Assembly: GCF_047663525.1 (NCBI RefSeq)
Contig: NC_092605.1
Coordinates: forward strand, 5,580,001 to 5,644,000
Length of the DNA stretch: 64,000 nucleotides
Direction: 5' to 3'
Source: Anas platyrhynchos
Lineage: Eukaryota > Chordata > Aves > Anseriformes > Anatidae
Part shown: piece after piece, positions 44,969-59,157 of the stretch
Position numbering within the stretch: position 1 is the first letter of the stretch
How the letters are laid out: every line of letters begins with the position of its first letter
Program-made: the position numbers and the translations under genes
Notes under the pieces: generated by a model
Seen by the model: only the letters and a program-made list of their open reading frames with translations
Told to the model about the DNA's origin: nothing
Database searches by the model: none

Positions 44969-46974
44969 TGCATTGCTCCACCCTTCCTTTCCACAGACAC
45001 AACATCAAACAGTATTTTGGGGTTGGAGGGTGCACAATAAGTTCATTGGCCACAGAAGCAAATGAGGAGGAAAATAAACAAGGTTCCTGTTAGAACTCTT
45101 CAGTATTACTAATATGCATTCAATAGTTTCTACAGCAGAGAGATCAAATGAATGAAGTATCAGCTACCTGGAGTAGCACAGTCTATTTTTGGTAGTGAAG
45201 CAAGCATCCACAGAGCTCATCTGGCTCACTGGGGATATTAGAGGAAATTGCAAGTACTGTAGAAGGCTATTGTAATGTCACATGCTCTTAGGTGGGTTAA
45301 AAGGACAAATATTAAAACTTGCACTTCGGATTTCTGTCAGTTGCTGATTGCCCATCAAGGTGGTGTTTTTGTCTACAACACCTCCATTGTCGCATGATTA
45401 TTTTTTTTTTCCCCAAATACTAATAAATACTGTCAGGTGGCAAAGTACACAAATAAGCAGTGGAATAAGTTCAAATTTTCCTGTCTAGGTTTTGAAACAC
45501 ACTGGAAGGAATATTGGATTGGTTTCAAATGCCAATACAGAATATTTAAGCTTTTCCCCACTTCATTTTCTCCCATTTTACATTTTTTTGTTATTAAATG
45601 TAAAATTAGTGAAGATCTATATAAAGAACAAAGAGAAAGATAACAGTGAGAAAAAGAAATCATGTTTTGGAGGAAAAACTGGGACAACACTCATGGAAAA
45701 ACGTGGAAAACGGTATTTTACTTTTGTGAAACAAATTTAAGATCTTTCAGCTACTAACAGGCTTTTCCAACTTTGAAAAACAACTGATACTGTGGAGAAA
45801 ACAAAGTGTTCAATCTGCAGAAAAAAAATAATTCTCTCCTTCCCTCACAGCTGTATGGCACAAGCAGCAGTGGAAAGATCCCTCCCCCCCAGTGTTTAAG
45901 GATTTTAACCCTGGCTTTGCTGCCAGCGTTACTTCCCTCTCGGTAGCACTGTTAGAAGAATCCTGCCCTTTTCCCCATTGACCTGGATCAATCTGCCTAC
46001 GCTGAGAAGAGCTGCTGAGCAGGGCAGCACTGTCCAGGAACACAAATGTTAATCTCTTTAACCTGTTTATTGTAATACCTTATAAGAAACTCAACACCCA
46101 TCTCGAAGCCAGCATTTGCAAAGTAAGGCAACTCTGTCCACCATTTCACTTCAAATTCTACTTCACTTGTATTGGAAGGCTACGGTCTGGGAAACTAAAG
46201 GGACTTTACAAGATATGAATAAACGTATCTGTGGTTGTCTTAACTTTTGTTCTAGTAGACTTATCAAGATGACTAACAGCATCTGCACAGGAAATAACAT
46301 ATTTATTTAATGGACTTAAGATGGCAGATACTGATTACTTAAGGACACTGAGAAACAAAACCCATGTGTTCTGATCCAGCAGATGATACTGCTAAATTGG
46401 CAGCCTTGTTGTCTTACACAATGACCTTGCATACGCAGTCTGGTGTGTCAGCTGGCAGAGGTTGCAAGCACAGGATTACAGAGTCTGAAATGTGGCAGAA
46501 GGGAAGGAAAACAAAAATACCTATGCACAGAAAGGCATGCATGTGAAGTAAATGAGGGCAAAGCAGCACCTGGAAAAGGGCAGTAAATAGAGCTTAATAG
46601 TGAGGAAAGACTACAGGAAACTGGGTACCCAAACACAGTAGAAGAGGAAGACGTTTCAAAGAGTTAGGAAAGGGCCATAGGTACAGCGTAACAAACAAGG
46701 GCACCACTGGGCACACACAGCTTACTGGTCTGTGCAGACGACAACGGCAGGGATTTGGGGAAATAGAAGCAATGTGGACACAGTATCATTTTTTTATCTG
46801 AGAAGTCACATCAACATTTTGTTTCCTTTTTCCTGATACTTTCCTGATGTTTCACTGGAGGTTGGAAGAAGACCAGAAAAAAAAAATAAAAGTGGTTTTG
46901 TTTCACAAAAAAGTATTTGGCTAATTCACAAATTTCAGAGGCTAAAATATAAATCTAACAATTTTGTCCGTGGG

Positions 46975-46999
46975 AAAAAAAAAAAAAAAAAAAAAAAAA
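46975..46999. repeat. Poly(A) tract, A25
   Basis: Uninterrupted run of 25 adenines followed by GAAAAGG. Confidence 0.9.
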
Positions 47000-47654
47000 G
47001 AAAAGGATATAACCATTGTTTGAAGAAGACACAGAGGAGAGGCACATGCTGAGCTGGGAGTTTTGGTTCCTAGGAAGGACCCTCACTCGAGTCTGTGTGA
47101 AAATTCAAACACTCATATACACAGAGGTAAATCCTGGTGAATGTATTATACGGAAATTTGACCGTGCAGTTTCACTGACTCAATGAATCAGAATCCTCAA
47201 TGCAATACCTTCAAAACTATTCTAATAACATCCTTACATGCACATGCCAAATGGCTATTTCTGTCATATGACAATAGTTATCTTAGAAAATTTGTTTTCA
47301 AGCTTCTTAACCATGAAGATTGAAATATGCTTGAAAAGCAAGCAAGTACTAAGATTTGGCAACTGAAAGTTTTAAGTCTCTCCCAAATCATGAAACTCAG
47401 CCAAATGATGAGCTGTCAACCTTGTTGTTAGATCTATTAATTACAGTCTGCAACTGCCTGCTATAAACACAGGGTGAAGTCCTATACTAAATCAGTGGGA
47501 GTTTGCTTTGCCTTCCATCTACTCTCTTTTCAGTTCCTGTTCACTTTGAGAGTGACAAAAGAAATACATTCTTTTTATCTTCTGAATTTTTCCTGGTCAC
47601 CATGTGAACAAGGAAGCCTTCAATTTCATGCTTTTATTTACTGCTATTACTACC

Positions 47655-47680
47655 AAAAAAAAAAAAAAAAAAAAAAAAAA
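47655..47680. repeat. Poly(A) tract, A26
   Basis: Uninterrupted run of 26 adenines, 655 bp after the previous long A-run. Confidence 0.9.
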
Positions 47681-50090
47681 GAGGTGAAATGTCATTTACT
47701 CTTCATTTACTCTTTTAACTTCTAGCTGATTATTAGTCAAAACTGCTAAGATTAATATAAAGTGTTCGTTTCACCCCACCTTGAATTCACCACATATTTT
47801 CTCTTTAAGCAAATGAAAATTTTGTCTGATTTCTTTTTTTCCAGTAGCAGTTCTGAATGACCAGTCTGATTTTGTCAGGTGTGACATATCTTGATCTTTG
47901 AAGATCCCAAAATCTGGAGCTGTACCTGGTTGTCTCTGGCTTCATCTCTTAGTATCTCCACACAGACATAAATTCTGATGTCTACTCATTCCCTAGCCTT
48001 CCTTTCTTTCAAGAAGTGACACAGCAGCCACACAGAGAAGTCTGCACATAAGCTCCTGCTATGCTCATAATTCTGTATTTCACCTATTTGTCTTTCGCTT
48101 CAGAGTTTATGCTTACTAAATCCTTACAGTGCCTTACCATTAGGCACTATTCTATGCCAGCCCCACAGAGCAAAATGAATACTGCTTAGAAACTTGTCAC
48201 ATTTCCATAATCACTTTCCAATATGCATCAAATAGATTTTAAAAAAAAAATGTCATCTTTCCCTGTTGAAGTGAATCATTAATAGTGAACAAAGGGGAAG
48301 AATCTACAAGTATTTTTTCCTCAGGAGATAAGATTCCAATCAACATGTTAGGGCTGTAAATTACTCTTTCATACTAAGCAAATTGTGGTTTTAAGCATTC
48401 TGTAATTTTGCCATTTACTTAAAACAGTGCCTGTGTTATCAGGTTTCTTTAGTGACACCTCATGGTGATTATACAAACTAGAACTGAATTCCTGTATAAT
48501 AGGAATTAAGATAAATTAAGACACTGGCACCACTGAGAATAAAGGAGATAAATTGGGGCCATTTTTCTCTGCATTTGGCAAGTGTTTGCTTCTTGCTTTT
48601 TAAAATTATGGCTGTGAAACCTCACACAAATTGTGCACAAAGACAGGAAACTTCCTGTAAAGTTCTGCAGATATTTTATTCTCTCCATAATCTATCCTGG
48701 ATGACTTTTTCCTGCAGTACTGCAAAAGGCAACATCTAAAGCATTTTCTTATGTCTCCTAAAAACCTTGCTTTTCAATCTCATGCTATATGGTACAGCTG
48801 AACATTGGACAGTTTCAGATTATGTTCTCAATTAGAAGTAAAAGTGTTTGGTTCCTGCAAAGTAAGAGGCTGATTCTAAATCAAATGAATAAAATGCAAT
48901 CCCCAATACCATACCTGCAACTGGTTGCTGCTGCCTTCATTTACAAAGACAGATTGTAATGTGCATTCAATTTGCATAAAATTCATTGTGATCTAGTGAT
49001 TTATTAACAATAATTCAACTTTTATTAAAATCAAAGCCTTAAAACAAATCTGCTTAGGTCATGGACGTAGAGACAAATCTTTGAAAAAATAGCTAGAATA
49101 AAGCTAAGAATTTTTTGCTTAACTCACGTAAGGTTAGAAAGCTAGCTTTTAGATTCAGCAGAGGTAAATGAGATTATTTACTCAATTCGATTGCTGGTTT
49201 GCTATGTTCCTGTAAGGCTCACTTTATTTTTGTGTGGTTCTTTTCACACCATCTTTCATATGGGTCTAATTACTACACCAAAGCTTAATGGTTTCAAGGA
49301 ACTCTGAAATTCCCCAAAGAAGCGTATTACCAGTGCACATCAAATTGGGGTGTACAAAAAAATTGGGAAAAGACATCCTAGATGTCATGCTGCTTGCTTT
49401 ATGCCTCTTAGAGAATGTTATTTATAGCAATAAATCTGCTTGTGAATGCCATATACAAAAGCAAGTAATGAAAAAAAAAAGGATGAAAAAGAAAAAGGAT
49501 GAAAAGAAAACATAGTAGATTTGGACTGTTTAGCTGCCTTTGCTATTTGAAATTTACTACAGGAACAGTGAACTTGAATTGGGCTATGTTCCTCCACCCC
49601 ACATTATTTTGTAAATACAATTTATTTAACTCAAGCCTCCACCAGTAAGAGCAATACCATTTTGCTCCTAGAGAGATCTTACCTCTCTAGCTTCACAGTA
49701 TGTAAATGCATTAGTAGCATCTTCATCACAGCCTGGGAAACAGATTAAAATGTTGTTTCCTACCTCATGGGAGCTGACAACTGCTAATTACAGCCACCCA
49801 CATCTCACAGCTCTTTAGACAGGACAGGCATTTTACCAGCATCAGTAGATCACTAATGCTGACCATGGATGGCAGTGAACAAAGCAGTGTAAGAAACGAC
49901 ACTGTGCTATTTGGCTTTCCTAGAAAAGGGTTGGTGGGTTTTGTCTTACAGGGGAAAGAAAATTTCATAATGTGAAATTCCATGAATCTAAGGTTTTTGC
50001 AGATTGGAAGGACAAATAATAAAGATTTATTTTAAATTATAGATGTTGTAGCCAAAAAACAACATATTGACATTCAATCATTTTTACAGT

Positions 50091-50428
50091 CTACAACTTC
50101 CTTGTAAGGGGGTGTCGAGAGGCAGGAGACCTTTTCTCCGTTAACACCAGCGACAGGACCCGCGGGAACGGGGTTAAGCTGAGGCAGGGGAAATTTAGGC
50201 TTGACATAAGGAGGGGGTTCTTCACAGAGAGGGTGGTTGCACACTGGAACAGGCTCCCCAGGGAAGTGGTCACTGCACCGAACCTGTCTGAATTTAAGAA
50301 GAGATTGGACTGTGCACTTAGTCACATGGTCTGAACTTTTGGGTAGACCTGTGCGGTGTCAAGAGTTGGACTTGATGATCCTTAAGGGTCCCTTCCAACT
50401 CAGGATATTCTATGATTCTATGATTCTA
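50091..50428 (+). mobile_element. CR1 LINE, best-preserved 3'-end fragment
   Basis: About 340 bp matching the CR1 3' region in order: CTACAACTTCCTTGTAAGGG, ACCAGCGACAGGACCCG, GAACGGGGTTAAGCTGAGGC, GGTTCTTCACAGAGAGGGTG, CACTGGAACAGGCTCCCC, GGGAAGTGGTCACTGCACC, GAGTTGGACTTGATGATCC, CCCTTCCAACTCAGGATATT, and the terminal direct repeat CTATGATTCTATGATTCTA. The wording fits the CR1 subfamilies with a GATATTCTATGATTCTA tail. It is the least diverged CR1 in the window and 5'-truncated, with no coding capacity. Confidence 0.95.
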
Positions 50429-53400
50429 CATTATTTATTTTGCTGCTGAACAGAAATGCCTAAATACTTAAAGCCCAATCCAAAGTCACTCAGAGCATTG
50501 AAATTACAGATCAAATCCTCAGGTTCTTTTTCTAAGCAACAAGTAGATATTACAAAAATCTGCAATGCAGAGCAATGTCTGGGTTAGGCAAAGACTTCTC
50601 TATTGCATGTTGTCATCACTTGGCAGAGTAATACCCTCTCATTATTCTTCAAGCCTTCCAAACTCCGCTTTCAGTAAAAACTGTTTTTAAACTGAGGTAC
50701 TGGCCTGAACCAACCTTTTCATTAGTGAGCTCTCTCCAAAGCAACCAGAAACCTTTGCACATTAGAAGAAATATTATTCTGATTCATTACATAGGCTGCT
50801 TGAAATGGCACCATCATAGTGAGTGTGTTTTCAAGAGAAGCTGAAATTCACATTTTGAAATAAATGCTAATCCTTAAAAGCTTAATGAATAATAAATACA
50901 TTTCACAATAAGTAGTCCCAACATCACCAAATTTTGCATGGAGTGAAATAGCAACCAATCTGATCTAGAAGATCAGAGTACAGATATTCCACTTAGATTT
51001 TATAAAATAAAAACATTACATCTTAAATGTAGACCAAGAGGAATTTTAAGCAACATCCAAAATACCACTCATGAAAGTTTTCTGCAGTTTGCAGTTTCTC
51101 ACTGAAACTTTCAGAGGTATAATAGTACCAGTATCTCAGACTGAAGCATGTTCTCATCCATGAATAAATGTTGGCACTAACACTTTAGTTTGAGGAAAAA
51201 GGAGACTGGGAAGATTTAAATTATTCTCCCTCTCTTTCAAATATGGATATACATACATACATATATGTAAGTAACATCATATGTCACTACATAGTTCATG
51301 GTAAAAATGTATAAGGGCTTACCTCTAAAGAGATTTATATTGTAAAGACTCTATTTATATATATAAAAAAAAAAAATAGGGAGAAAATGTAGCATAAAAG
51401 TAAAGTGACTTACTGGTTCTGTTCATGATGTATCCATTCTGCCTCAAGGAGCACAGTAATGAAATACAAGGAAAGGTATTGAATCCTCATTATGGCTGAA
51501 ATGAAACAAGAGGATATGACTTAATAGTCAGCAGTAATTATAACTAAACCCTGCTTTCATTAACCTATCTCAAAGTGCTTTCATAAACAGTTAAATATCA
51601 TTACTTTCATTTTAAAGACAGAACATGAGATAAAGTGATGTACTCAGTCAACAGCAGAACAAGAAGCAAAACTCTAGATTTCTGGATCGATAAGCTTAGC
51701 CACTAAACAATCCTGCAAGACCTTTTGACTTTATCATGAAGTATGCAGCCTACAGTCAACTCTACAGCCTTCCTTTGGGTGAACCTTTGCTCAGGACACC
51801 TCACTTGAGTTCATTCACACATTAGGCAAAATCTTTGCCTCAATAAATAAGAGAAGTCTTCTTAGTCCTCAGTCAAGATGTACTTTGGTGAAAGTAACAG
51901 ACAAAAATCCATCTTTGATAAGAGATATTAGATAAGAGATATTGATAAGATTTATTAAATCAATCATAGCTCTGTATCTTTCAAGTGAACACATCTATCA
52001 TGTCAATAACAGCACAATACTGACTGAAGCTTCTGAAAAAAAAAAAGTATTTAACAGATCACATCTGTTTTGGACAGTAAGAACAGGTAATCATGCGTGG
52101 TTATGTCAATTTACACCTGATGATCATCTCCGTGCAATACTAGCTGAAATTACATTTTTTTATGCTATGCCATTGACATGAATCATATTTATCTCATATT
52201 TAATCTAACTAATATTTAATCTAATATTTAATCTAATCTATATTTAATCATAATTTAATATAATGGTGGCAGATTTGCCTAGCAGTGAAATTCATAAAGA
52301 TGCTTGATTTTGCTGGGGTCTGAACTAACAATATCTACAGTTTTCTTGGCAGGCACGTAAAAAGCGGAATTGGAATTAGCTTGCCCTTGCAGAGAAGTAT
52401 GCTCTATGCAGCATGAGAAATGGTTTTTGTGATCAGCTTAGATCAACAGTTTTGTAGACCAAAACAAAGTCAGGAAAAAAAATAAATCTGGTTCTATTTT
52501 GTACTTAGTTTACGTTTCTCAATGCAGGTAACTAATGACACACTGAGATTTCACTGAGAAGTGTAATAAGTTACTGCCATCTAGTGCTATGAACTAGACT
52601 CAGCCTCTGTCATGCAACAAACAAATATTTTAATATGACACGTGGGAGCATTAGATAAAAGGATTAGGTTTCCTATCATTTGATCTATGAAACCAAGGAT
52701 ACAGCTGAGTGACATGGTGACTTTTGCTATGGCACTGTGATCTGTCCTGTTTATATGGAGTAAAGTAAGATTTTAACAATGGAAAAGCTCCAAAATCAGA
52801 CGAGAAACATGGTAGAAACTGTTTCGAGAATGTCTAAGTGAAGACTATTATCTTCAGAGACAACATCAGAGGAGTGAAGTGGCTCAATAAGTCAATAATT
52901 CCTAGCCAGAATAGGGCTGTCTTTCACTCTATTGAATAAAAAATAGCAGAACACTCAGATGGCCTACAGATGGTTTCCTATTAAGCTTTTCCTAAGACCA
53001 TATGGTAAAAATTTGTCAAGATTTGGGACTTTGACAATTTCTTGGTCAAAATTCAGACCTTTGACTCACAATGAAAAGAATATAATTAAAGATTTGGTGC
53101 TTGCTTTATGAGACCAGCTTCTGGAGGCTGATAAGATACTTGGATAGAAATGATGCTGAAGGAAAAACATATTTAAACTGTACAGACTCTGAGCAGTGTT
53201 AGTTCTGCAATTAAAATAACTTCAGCTGTCAGCACTGGGTATCTTAAATTTATTGACATCTGCAATTGTTACTGGTGCAGTAGTAGGAAATTTGAAATTA
53301 AAAAAAGAAACAAAACCAACACTAGTGTGGAAATAGTTTAAAACTTGATCCGAAACTTATTAAAGTCCATGAGGCTCTTGGTTTGAATTCTGGGCCAGCA

Positions 53401-55502
53401 CTTCAAATTGTGTAAAGAAAACTTTAAGTTTGGCTTATGACTAGCATGAACCATGCAGAGTTGAAGCATTTGCAGGAAAAGACTGATGTGAGTCTTGCAA
53501 CTAGAGTGAGAGTAGTACTTCAGTGTAATTTCTAGGAGAGCATATAGAAAAGCAGCCCATTGAGATTCTTTCAGGATTGTTCAAAGATAATCCATTTCTA
53601 CCTACTTCTGCCTTGCAATGTGCAATAACCCTACAATAACAACTAGCAAAATGGACTTTGATCCAACTTCATCCTATAGTAAAAGGAATGCTAAAAACAG
53701 TAAGATCCAAACCAAATTTGTAACATTTGTTTCTTGATTTTAATAAAAATACTAAACAGGAGTGCTGGTGAGATCTGCAATTGCTCTCTGGTGTTATAAG
53801 AAGCAGATTACAGATCAAATCCTCATTTCCTTTTGCCCTGCGTTGGAGTAACCTCTTATATCCTTCATAAAACAACAAAAACAGTGGAATGCTCTGGATA
53901 ATTTTGCACTGTTGACTGTGAGAACAACACAAAATCAATCCTGAAGTGGTATACTTTGTAAAAATAGGAATGTGCCTACTGTTTGGGGCATCCTTTAGTC
54001 TTTTTCCTATCCAACAGCCAAAGCTGTGGTTTTACAATTCAGCCTGCAAGTCACTGAATCACTGCTACAACGATTCCACAAGCTAATCATTACCTCTCCA
54101 TTTTATTATCAAAGGACATAGTGATGTTGTATATAAATGACCCTCTTGTACAAAGACCTCTAAGGTTGGTCCCTTCCTCCCTTTTCTGGTCCCTCTCCCA
54201 TCTTTAAGCATATGCAAGTCATCATACAAGCTTGTCTGAGACAATACTTACCACTTTCTAGGATCAGTATCTGTTCACATCTTCTAGCATCTGCCAAAGA
54301 TGTACAACCAATAACGTAGGCTAGGAATGAGCTTTATTACTGGAATTCCTTGTGCAGTACAAACCCACACAGTCAATAACTCAAAGCAGGCTTACAAATC
54401 TCCTGGCTTTGCAAAAAAATACATCTCACCCCAGGGTACCAAAGAGTGAAAAAGTACCTAAAAACCTGCCCATTAGCTTTTTATTTTCTTTGCAATGTAC
54501 ACAACTCACCCACCTTACTCCCCCCACCCCAAAGGAAAAAAAAAAAAATAAAATTATTTCCCACTGAAGAGAAAGTATTTGCTTTTCTTAAGTTATGGTC
54601 AAAATAAGCTTGACATACATTAATAGAGGAGTATTTGCTTTCAAGTCAAACAATTTCCTATTGTTGCAACCACAGCAACAGAATAAGAAACTGAGTAACT
54701 GAAGTAGAAGTGCTGGGTGCTGGGAGCTGCTAATGATCGACCTGAAACCGCTTTTGTTCTGTGACTGTATTGATAGGTATAATACAAAAAGAGAGGTTGC
54801 TATAGCATATAGGAAACAGCTTTCTGTGCAAATCAGACTTATTAAAGTCAGCTTCTAGAAGAGACTGAGACAGACTACTTCACAAGATTAAAGGAAAGGT
54901 CATTCCAGCAAGGAAACAGAAAAAGAAATCTTCAATTCCTGAAGAAAAGCACTATTATTCATGGGACCTTTTTCACTTCCTCTTTGAATGACCAACACCT
55001 TTATTCTACAACGTGAATGATGTCACATAAACTAGGTAGTAGGATGATAACTGGAAAAGCTGATTCAAAAGAAGACACCAGCAAAAATAAATCAACCGTG
55101 AGAAGACAATAAAGCAAGAACTCGACTACAAAATAGAAATAGCTCGCCTAAAATCTGAAAAACAACCTGAAAGATTGTAACTGCCAATTCTAAACTCAGT
55201 GAGTCCTACCAAGCAAATATGCAGAAATATCCCTATAGGAGACTGAAAAAATGGAGCATGTTACAATGGTAGGATGGCTTTCCTTCAGATTATATCAAAA
55301 TAATAGACAAAATGATTTGAGGCATGGGAAAGTTTGCTCTTGTCACAAGGGAAAGAACTACTAAAAAGGCAGCCTTGGATTGTCTCAGGGGTAATGATTT
55401 TCCTGATTGAGATTATTTATAGATAATTATTTTTTATGGTGGGCGTTTTATTATTTTCTTTTTCTCTTGAAAATTCCATCCATTCCTTGTTATTCATTTC
55501 AG
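50429..55502. other. Intergenic spacer
   Basis: No gene supported. Simple-sequence features are an (ATAC)/(AT) stretch at about 51242-51270, a short AT tract near 51354-51377, a duplicated ATAAGAGATATT motif at about 51918-51945, and the AT-rich minisatellite at 52165-52265. Confidence 0.45.
52165..52265. repeat. AT-rich minisatellite (ATATTTAATCTA-like)
   Basis: Imperfect repetition of ATATTTAATCTA and ATTTAATCTAAT units (at least five copies with length variants), ending in ATAATTTAATATAATGG. Confidence 0.8.
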
Positions 55503-55582
55503 ATGTTCCACATGAACGAAGCATATCAGCGCGTTCTTTGCAGAAAAAAATCCAGCTGCAACTCAGTAAACTCACGCTCACT
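55503..55582 (+). CDS. Candidate internal coding exon (possibly ANKFN1)
   Basis: 80 bases bounded by a good acceptor (TTATTCATTTCAG) and a consensus donor (CACT|GTAAGT). In the frame with acceptor phase 1 and donor phase 0 it reads VPHERSISARSLQKKIQ, then LQLSKLTLT, a basic, helix-like sequence. A second frame is also open across the exon and starts with ATG (MFHMNEAYQRV...). The GC content and CpG (CAGCGCG, CTCACGCTC) stand out from the AT-rich surroundings, as in many real exons. In mammals the next plus-strand gene after PCTP is ANKFN1, so an early ANKFN1 exon is the obvious guess, but I do not recognise the peptide from that protein. It could also be an untranslated or lncRNA exon. Confidence 0.45.
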
Positions 55583-56845
55583 GTAAGTAAATTCAATAAT
55601 ATGAAAATTACTGAAATTTGTCAAAAATATTTTGTCTTTTCCTTGCCAATCAGCTAAATGCATTGGAATAAAAGGCATACTTTAAAGTGATTCTCCTACA
55701 TCACAGAATGTGCATGTGTGTTCTGTACGGTGTAATGAATTTCTCTCTGACTAGATCAGAACATTTGTGAGCAGTCTGCAGATTTAAAATGTTTCCTGAG
55801 CTGCATCTGTCAGGAAGGATGTTTTGCATGGGAAGCTGATTGCTACTTGGTTTTCATCATACTTGCAGAACTGGCTTTTCTGCAGCAGTTGATTAATGTT
55901 ATTATATTTTACCAGGATCATTATACCACACTGTCTTCTACACTTATTAACAGTCCTATTATGTTCAGCATGATTATAATAACCATTTCCATTCCCTGGA
56001 GTTTTCTATGCTTCTACATTCCTCATTAGTGACTCTAAGGAAAATAACACTTGTTTGATTAAAACATCCTGTGGTCAGGCTTTCTTTGACAGTAAAAGAT
56101 TTTTAAATCAACATTTAAAACCATATTAATGTAAGAAAGTGTGTATTTATGAAAAGATAAGCCACTTTAGGAAGATGACTAAATAACTTAAAATTCAGAT
56201 ACAAACAGATACACCTACATATTAACATCCTAACATCCCATTAAAATTTCAGGGCATACACTTAGAAAGCTGTTCTAATAGATCTTGTCCTTGCCCATCT
56301 TCCAAACTGTTGTTTAGATCATGCTGAATCTCTGCTGAATCTCAGTTACTTTTCTCCCCAGGAAGACTGCAGGAAATTGGTAAACTGATAGACCATATCC
56401 CACAGCATGTTTTATATTTCCAGCATCGCATTGTCCTATGCCCATTTTGTGTGAACAGAGGCTTCTACATGTAACATATGCAGATGCCAGGATGAGAACA
56501 GAAATGACTGGAGTGACAGAAAGACAGATGGATAGAAGGATGGAAGGAAGGAAGAGACTGCCACAACAATCAGCCTTATAGGTGATGTAAATCATCATTA
56601 CTTCCTCTGACTCCCCTGTAATTCTGACTGTGTCAGCCACCTGAGACTCAGATCTTCTTCCTGCAGTAACAAGGGGAGTATTGAGTTTAAACACAGCTCT
56701 CAAAAATGGCAGTTTTCACTTTGACCACCCTTCTTCATATTTAACAGGATGATGGGGAAGGATGGGGAAGGAATGGACAGTTTCCATACTTTAAAATATG
56801 GTATTTTCCTTCAATCCTCCCCTTCCTGTAGGAAAAAAAAAAGTT

Positions 56846-56863
56846 GGGGGGGGGGGGGGGGGG
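56846..56863 (+). repeat. Poly(G) tract, G18
   Basis: An uninterrupted run of 18 guanines directly after AAAAAAAAAAGTT. Long pure G-runs are rare in vertebrate DNA and hard to sequence, so the length is uncertain. Confidence 0.85.
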
Positions 56864-59157
56864 TGTCAAAGGTAGTTTTTATTTCCATCCTTCTTTTTTT
56901 TTTATTGAAAGATAATTTTAATTTCCCGTCAAAATCTGAAAAAGAAAATTATTAAAACAATTTCTTCAGTGAGGAGTGATTCAGTAAGTGACATTCATCC
57001 ATATGAACACATAGGATCTTTTAGTATAATTAGAAAGGAATCATATTACACCCAAGTGCCTTGTGCCTCTGCTCTCCTAAGGTATTGTCTTTCAACACAA
57101 TGTACATCAGCTGCCTAGAAGATACTGAGGCAAAATTTGAGATATTGCAGGGATCGGTCCTTCAAATTCTGGGTCTGTTTCATTGGAAAGAAGGTGCTTT
57201 AGATAAGCAAAACTGGCTTGTAAACTTAATGTGCTGCCAATCCTTACTTCAGCAATTGCAGACTTCCCACTTAACATTCCCTTCAGATTTGAATTGGTGA
57301 ATAATCTCTTGCTTCACCTTCTAAATAATAATGTATATTGTTTCTTGCAGAGAGTTGCTTTTATACTTTGTTCTAGAAATGGCTGCATTATAAGAGTAGG
57401 TTTGGTCTTTGTGTACTGCTTGTGAAGTACCGCTTTGATATCTTTTATATTTAATACCATACAAGTGCAAATTATTTTTGTGTAATTGCACTAATTGTCA
57501 GGAGTAGCAGACTTTGCAATAAACCAGTGGAGGTGGAAGAAACTTATTCTTGCAGGGAAGATTTAATCTCATTTTGCCCCAGAGAAAGTGGAAAGATCTG
57601 CATGCTTAGCTTTAAAGAAACGATTACAGTGATTACGGTTTTCTTAGTTATAGCATTCACAGAACAAAAGTGCCTCTAAGAAATACTTAATGTCTCACTG
57701 TGCATTTATCCCTGTATTTTCCTGTTCAATTTACTGTATTTTAGACCTTTTTCAAATGATAATGCATGTGTACATAATGGGAAGGAAGAGAAACTGTAAA
57801 GTAGTACAAATCAGAACTTTTCTAATATTTTAAGTGAACCAACAAAGATTGATCTCAACTGAAAGTTTATCTCAACTTGTTTCATATGTGGATATTTCAT
57901 CTGATTCTTTTTTAATAATTTTCCTGTCTAAAGAACTTTTCAAAACAAAGTGATCATCAATCAAAACAAAGTGGGCATGAATTTCTTTATTCAAAATTAA
58001 AAATAGCTTCTCTGATGCAGTTTGGCTTTATATGAGTCTGATGTTTCCACATGCAAACTGTACATAAAAGAGTTGTCACTGCTATGGTTTCTTTCCCAGA
58101 GAACAGCAGTGTTGTATTTGATTAAGGCTGAGGATGTGTTTCACACTCTCTGCAGGAATGAAAAATCAGCAAGTGCATTTGTCAAATTCAAACTTTATGG
58201 AAAGAGAGGAAGTAGAGAACTGCACAAAAGCAGTGCCTCTCTTACACGAGAAACTGAACAGTTGTTTGGGTCTCACTGGTGTTTTAGAGTGATATTCCTC
58301 CCTACTTCACGGCTTACTTTTCTTCTATTAGCTCTACATGAAACAATAAACATGACTTCCAGCAGCAGTTCCAGTTCATGATGTCCTTGCAAGACAAACA
58401 GGGAATTTCTTGTCACAATATTCATCAAGAATATCATTTTTGGCATTGAGGTGGGTTTATGGTTTGTACACTTTTGAACACTTTTTGGTTTTATCACTTT
58501 TTCCTTTCCTCCCTGCTCACCCAAAGACTGCCCTCTGCCTGCAACTGTTCGGCCCTCTTAGTTCAGTCCATCTGATTTTTCATTATGTCTTTATTGTTTC
58601 CTGTCCATCAAACTGAATAGAAATGGCTGCCAGGGGATTTTAATCTGTCCTGGTGAAGCTAGCACTTTCCAAATAGTAGGTGCTAATGCTATATGAACAG
58701 GGGTTCAAAGAATCCACTTGTCCAATAAAATGATTGTTATGTTTTGTTTTTTATTTTAAAAGCTAGAACTCAAGTTATTCAGTGTCAAAAAATCTTCTAT
58801 ACTGAAAAATTAAAGCTCCCCGACTTCAGCAAGGCCACAAACAGCTACTGTAGTTCTGGCTGGTAACGTTTAACAACCAGCGTAGGAGGGCACTACAATT
58901 AAGGATACCAGATATTCAGGTCCTTTCTTCTGATGTCATCTCAGACAAATGCTTTAAGATCTTGGTTCCTCATCTGTGAAATGAAAATAATCCCTTCTTG
59001 TTTCTTTGGATGGGAGGTGCTGCATGAGCCAGTAAGCTTATTGGAGCAACACCAACACTAAATAACTAAACAGTTTTGCTGCAAGACAATGAGTTTGTGT
59101 CATAGGTAACCTGGAAGCTACTCAGCTTGTCTTTGTTAATAACATTAATGGTTCACT

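Larger units (their letters stand above)
43514..50090. other. Intergenic spacer with simple repeats
   Basis: No gene supported. It holds the (CAAA)n/(CCA)n tract at 44911-44968, A25 at 46975-46999, A26 at 47655-47680 and a purine-rich AAAAGGATG-type stretch at 49470-49510. Open frames are short, and several run through these repeats. Confidence 0.45.

Noticed and set aside
56314..56703. 129-codon minus-strand frame with a hydrophobic middle.
   Set aside because: No recognisable family, no signs of exon structure, and it overlaps a simple purine/pyrimidine repeat (GGAAGGAAG) that accounts for part of the hydrophobic-looking text.
58022..58381. 119-codon plus-strand frame as a gene or exon.
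   Set aside because: No recognisable domain and no good donor within the frame. It ends in a low-complexity serine run and the surroundings look non-coding.
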